Origin: Polytrichum commune
Taxonomy: Eukaryota > Streptophyta > Polytrichopsida > Polytrichales > Polytrichaceae
DNA: 64,000 bases
Assembly: GCA_950295325.1 (NCBI GenBank)
Contig: OX485809.1
Coordinates: 20,784,144-20,848,143, forward strand
Reading direction: 5' to 3'
Numbering within the stretch: the first letter of the stretch is position 1; each line of letters starts with the position of its first letter. The notes beneath the pieces are model-generated. The model ran no database searches. It saw only the letters and a list, made by a program, of their open reading frames with translations, and was not told where the DNA came from. Made by a program: the position numbers and the translations under genes. Shown here in pieces: positions 10,773 through 22,310 of this stretch.

Positions 10773-11115
10773 CTCGGGGGGGGGGCAGTGTGTTAAAAAG
10801 TTAAGGATATAGGTGCGAACAACCACTATTTTATAGGGGGGTATTACTTTCAATTCTCTTCTTTTTTTCACATGCTATCATTATGTAAATTTCTACTTTG
10901 GGTTAATAGAAAAATGGCTTGCATTACTTATAATTCCAAATTACCTATTATTCCATACCCTATAGTACTTTAAAGATGTCCAATGCCATTTTTGATACCC
11001 TATATTACTCTTAAGCCCAATTATAATTTTTTGCTCCCATGTTTTTAAAATACCCTATCATTTGTTCGCACGTATATTGCTACTCCAACCAATGACTACC
11101 CCCCCCCCCCCCGAG
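10773..11115 (-). mobile_element. hAT-type MITE with G-run termini, copy 1
   Basis: A 343-bp non-coding element. The termini are CTCGGGGG...CCCCCGAG and the target duplication is a perfect 8 bp, ATCCGCTC (10765-10772 and 11116-11123). An 8-bp duplication is typical of hAT transposons. Subterminal GTGCGAACAA motifs occur in inverted orientation at both ends. It lies inside an R1 repeat and is in the opposite orientation to copies 2 and 3. The terminal G/C runs (10 and 14) differ in length. Confidence 0.9.
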
Positions 11116-11123
11116 ATCCGCTC

Positions 11124-11215
11124 TTGAGGCCATATTGAACCACTTACCACTCTAATATAGGTGTCTTAATAAGAAAAGTAACCAAGTAAAGGTTGTCTAT
11201 CTTACCTAGCAAACA
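11124..11215 (+). repeat. R1 repeat, right part of the interrupted copy
   Basis: Resumes with CACTTACCACTCTAATATAG and GTGTCTTAATAAGAAAAGTA, the usual right end of R1. Together with 10468-10772 it rebuilds one R1 copy once the MITE and one copy of ATCCGCTC are removed. Confidence 0.75.
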
Positions 11216-12779
11216 CTCCCCCCCCCCCCCCCTTTTTCTTTTCTTTTCTTTTGGTTGGTTCTTTCTTTCTTGCTTTCTTTCTTTCTTTCCTTTTCCAAAG
11301 GTTTGAGACAAAAGACTCCCGGATTGATAACGACAACCTCACATGATCCAAAGTTAGGATATCAATGGCACATCCACTTGCACTTTTCATAGTTTCATAC
11401 TTGGCGATGCCCGTGTATCATAGTCCCCTTGCACTAAATACATAGTCAGTTAGCTATATTTCTATCTAATGTCAATATGTGGTCGACGTTTACATGGTGA
11501 AAAAAGAAACAAACCATTCTCCCTTTGGGAAATATTAGTGAAATTGCAACTTGTCTCGATTGTGGTCTTTGTTGTGTTCATGCTTTAGATAAAGAAAGGA
11601 CCATCTCCACTTAGATCCTGAGTCGCTGCCCATTGTCACATATAACAAACTCACAACGCATTGTACCATTGTGTTTTACTGGATTTACTAGGTCATGGGT
11701 CAAATGCAAAGCATGTTAGGTTTCAATTATGAAGCTCAACGACTCTTTTCATGCATAATTTAAGTGCACATTTTGTTTCATTCTCCCGAATGGCAATGAG
11801 ATCTGGTACATTCTTCACCATTCAAGGACAATTGTGTTGTAGTACACTACAACACCATTTTCTTCATCATGCAATTCAAAGTAGTAGAGGATCTTGTATA
11901 GGCCCAAATTGCTAGACTTGCTACTTCAAAGGTTGAAATAACATTAGACACTAGTACACGTTTTCCCTACTTGGAACGACAAAAATGAGGTTTTCCATTA
12001 CAAGATAAACCTTAGCAAATAGGTAGATGGTGGTGACCTATATACATGACATTTTTTTGTAGGCAACATGATGCTTGCCCATACTAATGCTCAAAAGAGT
12101 TGATTCATGGTAAAATTATGGGAAATGGTCATGTATCAAGGGAATTCTTGAACATGATAAGACCAACATGTTCAAGTTCACATCGCCAAATAACAACGAA
12201 GTTTATTTAGTTTTTATTTTATTTATGGACAACTGAAATAAATCTTCAAGAGAAATCTTCGCATCACCTTTGATAAAGGAGAAGATGTCATCTATATCGT
12301 TCATATCTCTATTACATATGGGAGTGTCAAGTCTCCGCTTGGTTGACTACTAATTTCAAACCAAAGTGCATCCTTGCCCAACAAATATAAACCCGCCATC
12401 AACAACTTGTGTAGGGTCTAGACCTAAATTACTATGTAGTATAGCAAATGTCATTCTTGAACACTACATGTATAAGAAATTGGCTCCATTGCACATCACA
12501 TGATTACAAAAGTGTTGTAGAAGTGACATAGCTTGTAGCCCGCTTGCAGTCACCACATGATGCCAAGTAACTTAACTCAGTCGATGGCCTTTTGACTTCA
12601 ATTTTGGCTTCATAGCGATAACCGCTACTATGTGTTATGATAGAACAAAGTGTCCTAAATAGTCGTATTAATGAGTGAAAAGTATTCGGACTTAGTGAGT
12701 TAAAAGTATTTGGACTTCTCAATTTGTATAATTAACAACATGAGGGCAAGACCTAACTGACGTGACCTACGACAATCAC
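11216..12779. other. Intergenic; poly-C, (CTTT)n and repeat relic
   Basis: Holds a C16 run at about 11217-11232, a CTTT/TTCTTT-rich tract to about 11295, and at about 11350-11420 a diverged copy of the 9.9-kb tandem unit. From 11430 to 12780 nothing recognisable was seen. Confidence 0.5.
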
Positions 12780-13115
12780 TTCATTGGTGGCATGGCATCT
12801 TTGGTAAGAAAACCCCCACCTCTCTCTACAAGTTCTTGAGAAATTGGCTTCTTTTACGGGCAGGTATGTAATGGACTATATGAATGGAGAGAAACAACTT
12901 CGCCTTATGAAACAAAACAAGTTAGTGAGATCAAAGGAAAGTGAATCAAGCTATTTGACAAGGCCACCTTGGATGCCCTAGGATATCTCAGGCTAAAGCC
13001 TCCAAGAATACATAAGAGGTTGTCAACTACGAAGAAGTCACAAATGACTTCAACACATCACAGGGATGCAATGATCTTCTCTATCGCTGGTCCAACTCCA
13101 ATATCTCTTGAAATG
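12780..13115 (+). pseudogene. Second gag-like relic
   Basis: With frameshifts, the plus strand parallels the relic at 1.7-2.2 kb: a G(I)F(G)KK segment, then LLLR, then a VNQAIWQG segment, then YEEVTNDF, then DLLYRWSNSNIS. Several stops interrupt it. The similarity between the two places is the only evidence. Family identity remains uncertain. Confidence 0.4.
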
Positions 13116-14199
13116 TCAAGTCACAATCTGTTGACTCAATTCATTTGAATGCTTAAACATCATACCCTACTTGGGTTAATGCAATTCTACCACGTGCACC
13201 CATGAGAGCTAATCTACCCCTTTCCATGGTTTGCGTCCCGGTGATCTTGGATGTTTTTTTGGCAATAAAATGGAGAATTTCATTTGTCTGTTCAAAGAAT
13301 GAGGATAAGAAGAAGACGTTCGTTACCTACTTTACGAATCTTAGGATGCCGATCCCCTTCCAGACTGCAGCCACACTGAAAAGCACAGGGTATGGGGTCA
13401 CTTCGCCATTTAGAGCTAGCTTTCCACTTTAGAGTGTCTGAACACGAGAATATTAAAAGTATGTGGAATAAGAGAGCTCGCTTTTGCAAGAATCATGACG
13501 ACAAACCGACCTCACCAAAGGATGTTGATCAGACACACCAATAATTCATTAAACGTGAAACCGTGCACGTTTTTCCTGCAAGACATAAGAGGCTTTTGTT
13601 TTTGCATGAGTTAGATTGCAGTAACTTTGCCACTAGGCAGGCATCATGTAAGGTTATGTGGGTGTTATTCGGTAACTTTCCTTAATCACATCATATTGAA
13701 TATGGTGTGTAGCAGACTCTACATCTAAGAACAAAGACCATGAACTTGACACATGAACTTCGAAAGAGATTGCACTATGTCCTCAAATTTTATGAATTAT
13801 TTTATACTCCAATAGTCAATATAGCTGGAGGAGTCTATGTATTCATCGAAGAAATCAACCAACCACATGCACTTTCCGTAATCATAACTAAATTCTCCAT
13901 AGCCCAATTTTTGTTGATATTCTATCATAGTCCAAGATGTAAATTTTGGTCAACAAAAGGTGGAGAACAAGTCGAACCAACTAGCTAGTTACAAATAGAA
14001 AATGTAAGAGTTATTCGGTCATTTTTTTTTTCTTCATACCCATTTCCTATCGATTACATTTGTGTCGCATTCATAAAGCTACGATGAAACATCAACAAAC
14101 GAGATCGAAATGCAAGCCTCTCTCGATTCAGTCATGCTTCTCAAAATTGAAGATTGGTTGATTTCTTGATTGAATGCACACGTCCTCCCCCATCGTGTT
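13116..14199. other. Intergenic, no gene seen
   Basis: Only short ORFs without motifs. Around 13740-13900 there is loose similarity to sequence near 18.04-18.15 kb ('CTCAATAGTCAATA'-type), probably decayed R1-related material. Confidence 0.45.
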
Positions 14200-14340
14200 C
14201 ATCGTTGAGTGCGAAGTGATTAAGAAAACTTTGAAGATGCAGTCCAATCCTCTTAAACACATGTGTCTTTATGGTGTTTGTTCTTTAACCACACACCAAT
14301 CGAACAGAGGTGTCCGATCAAGAAAACTAACTGAATAACA
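14200..14340 (+). repeat. R1 repeat, partial (3' part)
   Basis: Carries CAGTCCAATCCTCTTAAACA, then CATGTGTCTTTATGGTGT, then GAGGTGTCCGATCAAGAAAA. These match the right half of R1 and a similar fragment at about 31.8 kb. Confidence 0.6.
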
Positions 14341-14794
14341 CACACACACCCCAATACCTTATTGCAACCTGGCTTGCTTCTCAGCAGCAAGCAGCAGAGT
14401 ATGTTATTGTTCGATGGGTGTGACGTGTGTGGGAGAAAGGACGCCTTGAAAGCACAGGCTGTGTTGCAATATTAATGAATCCTCCAATTCTAGAATAATC
14501 AATCTGTGTGGCTTGAAGACCCTCAAAATTTCGTTGCCATGTATATAAGTTCAGAGGTCTCATGAGCTGGCTCACACAACTTCCCAGTCAAAGCACCGGC
14601 CGGGTTGCCAAATCACATACACCCTTCAATATCTTACACCTGTACAATCCACCCTTCTATAAAAGTGGTCAAAGTAGTAAGCATGTGTCAGGTTTGAAAG
14701 ATTATGCACAGTCATAAGGCTGATACGCAGGTAGCAACTGATATCTTAATTGAAGAGCCTCTCTCTCTCTCTCTCTCATGTGAGGAACTCCAAT

Positions 14795-15110
14795 TCTTAT
14801 GACACTTTTAAATCTGCACCCACTTCTTGTGAGATATGGAAACACGCAATTAGTGCGAGATGAGTAGCAAACTCAATCATGCTAGTAGCCATTTCCTCGT
14901 CGTTTTTGGAGCTCGTATGAATGTGTATTCACCTCTCCCCACTCAATCATGTTGATTATTGAGCCTAGATTGGTCAACAAATTTTGAGCACCTAGTCCAA
15001 GCCTTTGATCTCATTGAAAAACATGTCATTGTGATCCTCCGTTCTTAGATCAACACCTTATCACGCACCACTCAAGTGTAGGTGTAGGTGTAAATGAGTA
15101 AGTGACTTAG
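14795..15110 (+). repeat. R1 dispersed repeat
   Basis: Begins with CTGCACCCACTTCTTGTGAG and continues with ATTAGTGCGAGATGAGTAGC, GGAGCTCGTATGAATG, TTGATTATTGAGCCTAGATT and CACCACTCAAGTGTAGGTGT. A (CT)n tract at about 14760-14776 lies just upstream. Confidence 0.75.
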
Positions 15111-17094
15111 GTTAGCTTATTTAAAAACATATTTAGCATTTTGAATTATTTGTGCACTGTCAAGTACTAACCTAACTTAACTCGATGAGAACTTGACGGC
15201 TCCCCTTGCACATGAGGATGGACCCATACTTGGGCTATTTGGCCCATTCAACTCAGTGACCTTGGCAAAGTGGTCTTCTAGCCATGTGGTGTGCCCTTTG
15301 AAGGCCACTCCCTTCCACTCCCTCTTTTTGTAGCTGCATGCAACCAATGCGAGGAAAACGAATGCCTATGCCTCAATGTATAATGGTCGCTACATCTCCC
15401 TTGCCTTCTTGGAGCGATTTATAAACTATTGTTTGATCACCCATGTGTGCCCACTTGGATTTCTTTTGTGGGTTCATCATGGGCGTCGGCATCCCAATTC
15501 GTTTTCCTAGCACATGCCATATCGGCCATGTTGTAATTTAGTAATGATCAACATAAGAGAGGTTGTTCCACATGCCACGGGTGGAGGGGGATTGTTTTGT
15601 CATATGCTATGTTGACATTATTGACAAGATATAATTGCTAACAATGTTGGGGACAAAGGCCCTTGGTTCTTCCACTCACAAGTCCTTCTAGGAAACATTA
15701 TTACGGTGCCGATGTTTAACCGTTCAACCCAACATGACCTATGAATGCCATTGCTAAGAGGATTTGGACGATCCTATTAGAACTCAACCACCTTAAGGTA
15801 TCACATGGTTGAAGATGGACCAACTATTAACATAAAGCATTGAGTTTGAGGGCCGACCATACCATCTTCATTCTCGGCTTAGGACATTCACCGAGTAACA
15901 TGTGCATCTTCAGGTGCACAATCCTAGACTAGATTGTCCTTTCCTCCTCACCTCACACCCCACCCACCCACTGAATATATTTGACATTTTTGTATTTCAC
16001 TATCCGTGCATAGACCCCCCTCCCACCCCCCCCCCTTCCCCCTTTGACAAAAGAGTACCCCAAGGACACAAAGGCTCTCCATTTATGCTTGCTCCAACAT
16101 GAGTAGGCGTTTCTCTCTAGTATCTATAGTCCGACAAAACTACACAACATTTCATGATTTTATTGATACTTATTGCACACATGTATTCCAATAAGTGTAT
16201 TAGGGACTCTATGGTAGAATTATGGTCTTCAAGGTGTCAGTAATTGCACATGAAGGAGTTATTTTTCAAGTTACCACATTCCAGTAAATACTCAAAAGTG
16301 ACATGAAATTGACATGGAATCCTACAAATCCATACATGAAGAATGTTTGATGGTCATCCCCATTTCGTGACAAGAGAACCCAAATAGGTTGTCTCGGTGA
16401 AAAAACAAATTGACCAGTTTCGAAGATATTCTTATTAATGTCTAATTCTCTAATTTAAACAAAGATACACACGTTTATCGATTTGCATTAAAAACATTAC
16501 GTCCCAGTCCGAGTCCATGGACCGCTTCACCACTATATCATGTGACCAAGGCTTTTGAAAAATGACGTGGATTTCTCTTGGTCACGGTCTTCGGACTGTT
16601 GACCATGACCACAAGAACTCCTAAATCATGTTCCTCACAACCCTTGGCCACGTGTGTTGAAATGGCCCTGACTCGTGTCGATCTACAGTCAAGCAAAACT
16701 ACAGAAGGGTTCATGAATTTATAAAACACATCGGCTGACACATTATATTCAAACGATCGTAGTATTAATTTCTCTATAGAAAGAAGCACAATTTATAGTG
16801 TACAAGGTTTCAGTAATCGCAAGTGAAAGTGCAGAGGTCGACATGGCATTAACACACAAATGACAAGGTTGTCGAGTCCATCAAATCTACCATACAAACG
16901 GCCGCTTAGTAATGACAAACTACAGCTCAGATTCGGGCAGTTTGCATTGTTTCATAACTGTGCTTCTGCACAAAATCATAACTGTTGTTTACCTAGTCTT
17001 AGTAGTACGAAACTGTGGATTCTAGTGTCTGTTGTGACTGCCATGGGCAAACATCATAAGTTACTTAATTAGCGTTCCACTGCATATATATTAA
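15111..17094. other. Intergenic with a diverged duplication
   Basis: A poly-C rich stretch occurs at about 16014-16040. Sequence at about 16130-16330 is loosely repeated at about 16680-16850 ('CAAAACTACA.....TTCATGA.TTT', 'CAGTAATYGCA'), suggesting an old direct duplication of about 550 bp. No gene recognised. Confidence 0.4.
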
Positions 17095-17665
17095 GGGCCG
17101 CTTTACACCACGGACCATGAAGTCGGACCACGGAAGATGGTTTTTTTCCCACGGTCCAACTTCCATGGTCTGATTTCTTAAAAAATCAAAATACAAAGTC
17201 TTTGGGCCCCTCACTAGGTGTCAACTGAATGTGAACCTAGAGGAATGAACATGCACCGAAAAGTGAATGTGCTGATTTTTTCAATATATGCCCAAAACGG
17301 GCAAGTTTGAAAGAATTTTTTTTCAAATAATCGAGTTTGACCATACTCTTGTCTTCTCTTGTTATCATCCTCAAAGAAAAAAAAATTCATTCGAAGTTAA
17401 TTATTAAAGTATTTTTTCTGCCATGGGCCCTTGCCTTTTTCTACGAGAGCACCTCTTTTGCCTCTCCCACCGCAAAACCCATTGGACCATGTCAGTGGAT
17501 AATGAAGGCCTTACAATACATCTTTTGGGGACCTCGAACTCCATGGTCACTTTGACATTGTTTTCCTTGATGTAAACCAGAGTGGTCCCAGGACGCGTTC
17601 AACAACCAATCACAGATTTTACAGGGCCTTGGGACGACTTCATGGTCCATGCTGGAAACAACCCC
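17095..17665 (+). mobile_element. PIF/Harbinger-type MITE, family H1, intact copy
   Basis: 571 bp. The left end is GGGCCGCTTTACACC followed by ACGGACCATGAAGTCG. The right end, reverse-complemented, is GGGGTTGTTTCCAGC followed by ATGGACCATGAAGTCG. The flanking trinucleotides are TAA (17092-17094) and TAG (17666-17668), consistent with the 3-bp TWA preference of PIF/Harbinger elements after one change. It is non-coding and matches, in reverse, the copy at 22311-23479. It is important as the uninterrupted allele for the nested insertion there. Confidence 0.8.
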
Positions 17666-17668
17666 TAG

Positions 17669-18324
17669 GGTTCAAATTAAAGATTTGACACGGGTAGATA
17701 ACTAATGTGGGTTGTAGAGAAATAGTGTGGTCCGCAAACTGAGGGCAATTTAGTGTCGTGATTTGAGTGCGGTCAAATGCGGGTGTGAGTGATTTGATTT
17801 CCGACAGTGTGTTGCCTCCGACGCTGATCTATGCAGATTGTAAAGTGCATGACAAAGGCATACAACAACTGAGCCCACATGTGGCAATACAAATGCAGCA
17901 GCAGGCACACTCCATTTGGAACTAGGGTAGATGGGTCCTAAGTGGCTCATTTTCTTAATCACACCCCCGATATTGATCGGTATTCGGTTCGATGACGATC
18001 AAAAAGAAAACATTATTATGATAAACACACATGTCTAAAGGAGATTGGACTACGTCTTCAAATATCAATAAATATTCTATACTCAATAGTGAACACAAGT
18101 ATCGGGAGAACCTGTGTATTCAGTCAAGGAATCACCGCACACGCATTTTCAATAAACTATAACAATATAGGAAAGGTCCGGTTTTTGCAAATGTTTCATT
18201 GTAGATTTCATAATGCCACACGATTTTTTTGACTGTGAAGTTAGTTGGTCTAAGTTGGAGGACGTGAAAAATGAACCAAATAATACCTACATATCTTAAA
18301 GTAAGAAACATCCATGTTGATCTA
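17669..18324. other. Intergenic, no gene seen
   Basis: A fragment GACACGGGTAGATAACTAAT at about 17686 resembles one end of the hAT-like element at 22699-23279, but no second end was found. Otherwise unremarkable. Confidence 0.4.
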
Positions 18325-18640
18325 GGTAAGTGGGTCTTACGGGGACATGTTTAGTTCCATACCCACTTCTCTTAGGATGCAATGCACAACATAAGCACTA
18401 GATGATCTACCAAACTCAAATTGTGAGTGTAGCCTTTTTACTCATAATTTTCAGAGCTCATATGAATATTTTGTTCATTATCAAAATGACGATTTTCTTT
18501 CTAATTAACTTATCATGTATTATATGTCCTCATTGTAACACATGTGTTTTTGGTGTCTAATCTTACTTTCAAACCTAAGCATAAGTTATACCACTCAAAA
18601 CACGGGGGTGACACTTAGTGTGACTTATGGGAACCACGTG
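18325..18640 (+). repeat. R1 dispersed repeat
   Basis: Landmarks in order: AAGTGGGTCTTACGGGGACA, CCACTTCTCTTAGGAT, GAGCTCATATGAATATT, AAAATGACGATTTTC, ACACATGTGTTTTTGGTGTC and ATACCACTCAAAACACGGGG. Confidence 0.75.
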
Positions 18641-19714
18641 CATTGTGGGTATAACTTTTTGGGGAGTATTATCTTGCACATAAGCAATTAAACGACCCAT
18701 TCAATTAAGAAGTTTTTAAATTGTGCACTTTTTGTAGTACCTCTCAATTACTTTGAAAGGCTAGGGTTAGTCATTTTCATGTACCATTTTACGTTCGTTA
18801 AAAGTCATCAAGTGGTTGGTCGGAAGAGTGCTATGCCCTATGACTATCCACCACATGTGGTAATTCCAATTGGTTGTTAAACCAAGGCCGAACTTTGGCT
18901 CATTTCAAAAACTATCTCAAAGGCAAAGCAAGTAATTCATATCAATGCAGTTTAGCCACAAAGCAATTTCATAAAACCACAATACAAAACATACATACAT
19001 AAAATTGATATGCACTCAAGAGCAACATGAAAAGCATTTATTGCGGAAGCATAAACTAATAACATCCCCAAGCAAAGGGATGGGAATCCTTTTGGTATTT
19101 TTATTTATGTGAAAAGCCCAAAAATTTAACAAATGTGCCAACACCGAATTGCTAGAACATATATAGTTTGTAGATGCCAATAGAACACCAAACTCTCATT
19201 ATGCAATTCCATGACCTAAACCAATCTTTTCCATGTTGCCTCCTTCAACCTGCCATCCAATGTTCTTCAACCATTTTTTCATCCGTTGACAAGTCTGTGT
19301 CCACTATGGATGCGACATGGGAATGTATACACTATAACCCCTTTGCACTTTTTGTTATACCATGGTATCCTAGAAATAATATAAAATTAACTTCATGGAA
19401 TTTATAACACCATGCATTATTTTGAACTCAAAATCACATATTGTGTGGGGCCAATTTTATTTTGAGACCATGGCCGCAAATAGTTTCTTAAATTTGGGGA
19501 TTGTTGGCCCCGTGACTCATAAGTAGGTGTCCAATAAACACTAGTAGGAAATGTGGTCATAGAACATACTTCTTGGCATTTGACACGTGCATTCATTGGC
19601 ACATGATCTAATCGCAAACATTCGGGTGACTTGATTCTTTTCAATCAAGTCATGTTCTAATGGCCCCCCCGTGTCAAATGGGAAGTGCATTCTAGGACCA
19701 TGTTTCCAACCAAG
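18641..19714. other. Intergenic, no gene seen
   Basis: No motif-bearing ORF or clear repeat was identified. Confidence 0.45.
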
Positions 19715-20055
19715 GTAAGCAAGTCTTAAACAAACACTTTCTTCTTTACACCCACTTCTTGTAGAATATGAACATGTAATTAGTGTGGGATGATTAGCAA
19801 ATCCAAATCGTGTCCATAAAAGTTTCCTCATAATTCTTAGAGTTCATATGAATATCTTGTTCATCATCAAAGTAAAGATTCTCTTTCTCAATAAATGATC
19901 ATATAGGTTCCCCTATTCAACCTGACTATTGTGTCTAGAATAGTTCATAGTTTTTGAACACATGGTCCAATATTTTTTGCACACACGCCTCTTTGGTGTT
20001 CATTCTTAAATTCACACTCAACCATATACCACTCAAACGCATGTGACATGTGGTT
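19715..20055 (+). repeat. R1 dispersed repeat
   Basis: Landmarks include TACACCCACTTCTTGTAGAA, GGGATGATTAGCAAATCCAA, GTTCATATGAATATCTTGTT, AATGATCATATAGGTTCCCC, CTGACTATTGTGTCTAGAAT and ATACCACTCAAACGCATGTG. This is one of the cleanest copies of the middle segment. Confidence 0.8.
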
Positions 20056-20481
20056 AAAATCATAAAATCCATTAAACATAAGGTCAAGGCATCCATAGTC
20101 AACCAAGTCCATTTAACCCTTCACTAGGGTCATGCAATGCCGACGTAGATGAGATCTATATTTTTTGGTCAAACAATGTTAAAGTTCACAACGTGCTGGT
20201 GGTTTGTGATTGATTACCCTCATAAGAGATTTGACAATTGTTGTAATTAAAGAGTAGTTGAGCATTGAGATGAGTGGTCATGGAATAACCCATAGATTAA
20301 CTATGTGTAACCCTAAAATTTATGCTTCGATCTTTGTAGCAATTTCCATATCCATGATCTGCTAAGAAAGATAATCACATTCTCCTTAGAATAATGCCCA
20401 CGCTATTACTCCTCCTAAGCAGATGCAAACTCTCTTGTTTTATCGGCTATAGAGGCCTCGACCTTATCTTACCAGGCTTAT

Positions 20482-21015
20482 GCTCCCTCCCCACCTAACT
20501 TTAGCTAAGCCTAAAAGTTGATTCTAAAAGCACAACCTTCACACCATTTTGACATTATCTAGTGCCGAGCCTAGTTGGCAAATGACGTGGCATGGTTTAA
20601 AAGTGGAGGTTTTAATAAGTCCCAAGCACCGACCCTCCCATCGGTACCTGGACACGAGGCAAGAATGCATGGCCTTTACAAGTGTCGCCTCCCGTCCTTG
20701 TGATTGGTTGCTTTTCAGTCTTAGCTACAAGGGCACGAGGAGCTTCATTAACAAAAACCGATGGTAAGATAGACGAGCAGTAAGACATTCGGAGATGGGA
20801 CAAAAACTATCCAACATGTCATTGCTTGGTAGATAAAAAGCAACGAACACGTGTGAGAGCTACTTAACCAAAAACCTACTCGACAATCTCCGGAACAAGG
20901 TCTCGTAGGTGCATTGGAACAACCGGATGCATCCGCTGTAACCGAGCGAGCTTTACCCGGGTTTTAGGAAAGACTTTGGTTATTTGGTAAAGTCAGGTGG
21001 GGAGGCCAGGGGGCA
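20482..21015 (-). mobile_element. MITE family H3, copy 1 (diverged)
   Basis: The ends are imperfect inverted repeats: left CTCCCTCCCCACCTAACTTT, right (reverse complement) GCCTCCCCACCTGACTTTAC. The whole interior aligns in reverse to the element at 43371-43900, including GTGATTGGTTGCTTTT, GGCACGAGGAGC and CAAATGACGTGGCATGG. Flanking duplication is unclear. Confidence 0.65.
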
Positions 21016-21944
21016 TTACATACGTCGTTAGTGTTAGAAGAGGAGAGAGATCAATAATAAGGCCCACACACACACACACACGTCGTTACACTGAAGGAGA
21101 GTGAAGATGGTTGTAAGAAGGGTTGAATGCACTCCAGTACACAATAATCGGGTGGAAGGCTCGGATGCCTTATTCAATCAACCTGATATGATTCACAAAA
21201 TTCAAGCCCCACACCACACTTGGGGAAATCGCGCAACCCAACGCGGCTGGCTTGCAGTCAAGCAGGCAGTCAGGGCCGCCCCAGCCCAGCTGGGAGGGCG
21301 TCCACCTATGTTTGTCCTCTTTGCTCTAACAAGCGAAAAGATACCCAAATCCAACCCTATCTACCGGACTCGTGTATTTGAAGCCGTTTGAAGCCCCGCA
21401 ATTTATGTATGTGTGTGGAGGGTACATATATAGTGTTGCTTTTCGGTTCCGTGTTGGTGCTACTATGCATACATATCTTGAACTTTCGTTGCGTTGGAAG
21501 TTGATTGCAATTTGTAAGGGTTTTTCCCATCATGGTCAAATTGTGGAGTTATTCTTAAGCTCGGATAGAGGGTGAAACACCCGCCGGGGGGGGGGGGGGT
21601 CGGAGTTTTCTATGCAAGTTTTTTCCTTGTGTAGATTTGTCTTTCTTGTTTAGGACCTACGGTGAAGCGCATGTTCAAAGAGTTTCCCTCTCCTTCTTCT
21701 CGGTCTCGCGGGAGTTTGGGATATGTGAATCGAGTTCATGAAGTTTTTGAGGAGCCATGAACTTGGTGGGTCTGGCATGTCTATATTTGAAGTATGGTTG
21801 GAACTAGAGAGTTTCTAGCCAATGCACGAAAGGCAATGTGCACCTCCAAGCATTGGATGGTCAATCGTGCCCTTGGAAGACCCAACTCTGATGACTCTAA
21901 GGTATGTGTCCCCTATTGTGAGGATGTTGTGCATTCAACTTATA
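21016..21944. other. Intergenic with (CA)n and poly-G
   Basis: (CA)n at about 21066-21082 and a G14 run at about 21585-21599. ORFs here have no family motifs. Confidence 0.45.
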
Positions 21945-22310
21945 ACAAACACTTTTAGCTTTGCACCCACTTCTCGTAGGATATGAAACACAAAACTACA
22001 ACAAGATGAGAAGCAAATCCAAATCGTGCCCGTTGCCATTTTCTTCATTAAAATTTTGAGCTTGCATGAGTATCTTACTCATTCTCAAAGTAAAATTCCT
22101 CTTCCTCAGTACATGATCAAGTATGCCCGGTGCCACCCCCCCCCCCCACCCAAAAAAAACCTATGTCCACTATTGAAATGGTCAACAAAGTTTGAATACG
22201 TAGTCCAATATTTTTTGTAAAACACATATTTTTGGTGTCTGCTCTTAGATCTACACCTGAGTACACACCACTCCATTATAGATGCACGTTCGAGATGAGT
22301 AACCAAATTA
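21945..22310 (+). repeat. R1 dispersed repeat
   Basis: Landmarks: TTTGCACCCACTTCTCGTAG, GATGAGAAGCAAATCCAAAT, GAGCTTGCATGAGTATCTTA, GTACATGATCAAGTATG, a C-run, then CACCACTCCATTATAGATGC and AGATGAGTAACCAAATTAGG. Its right end abuts the Harbinger-type element starting at 22311, which may have inserted at or near the R1 boundary. Confidence 0.75.

Noticed and set aside
17686-17705. Possible second copy of the hAT-like element end
   Set aside because: Only one end (GACACGGGTAGATAACTAAT) was found; without a partner end or duplication it may be chance or a small remnant.
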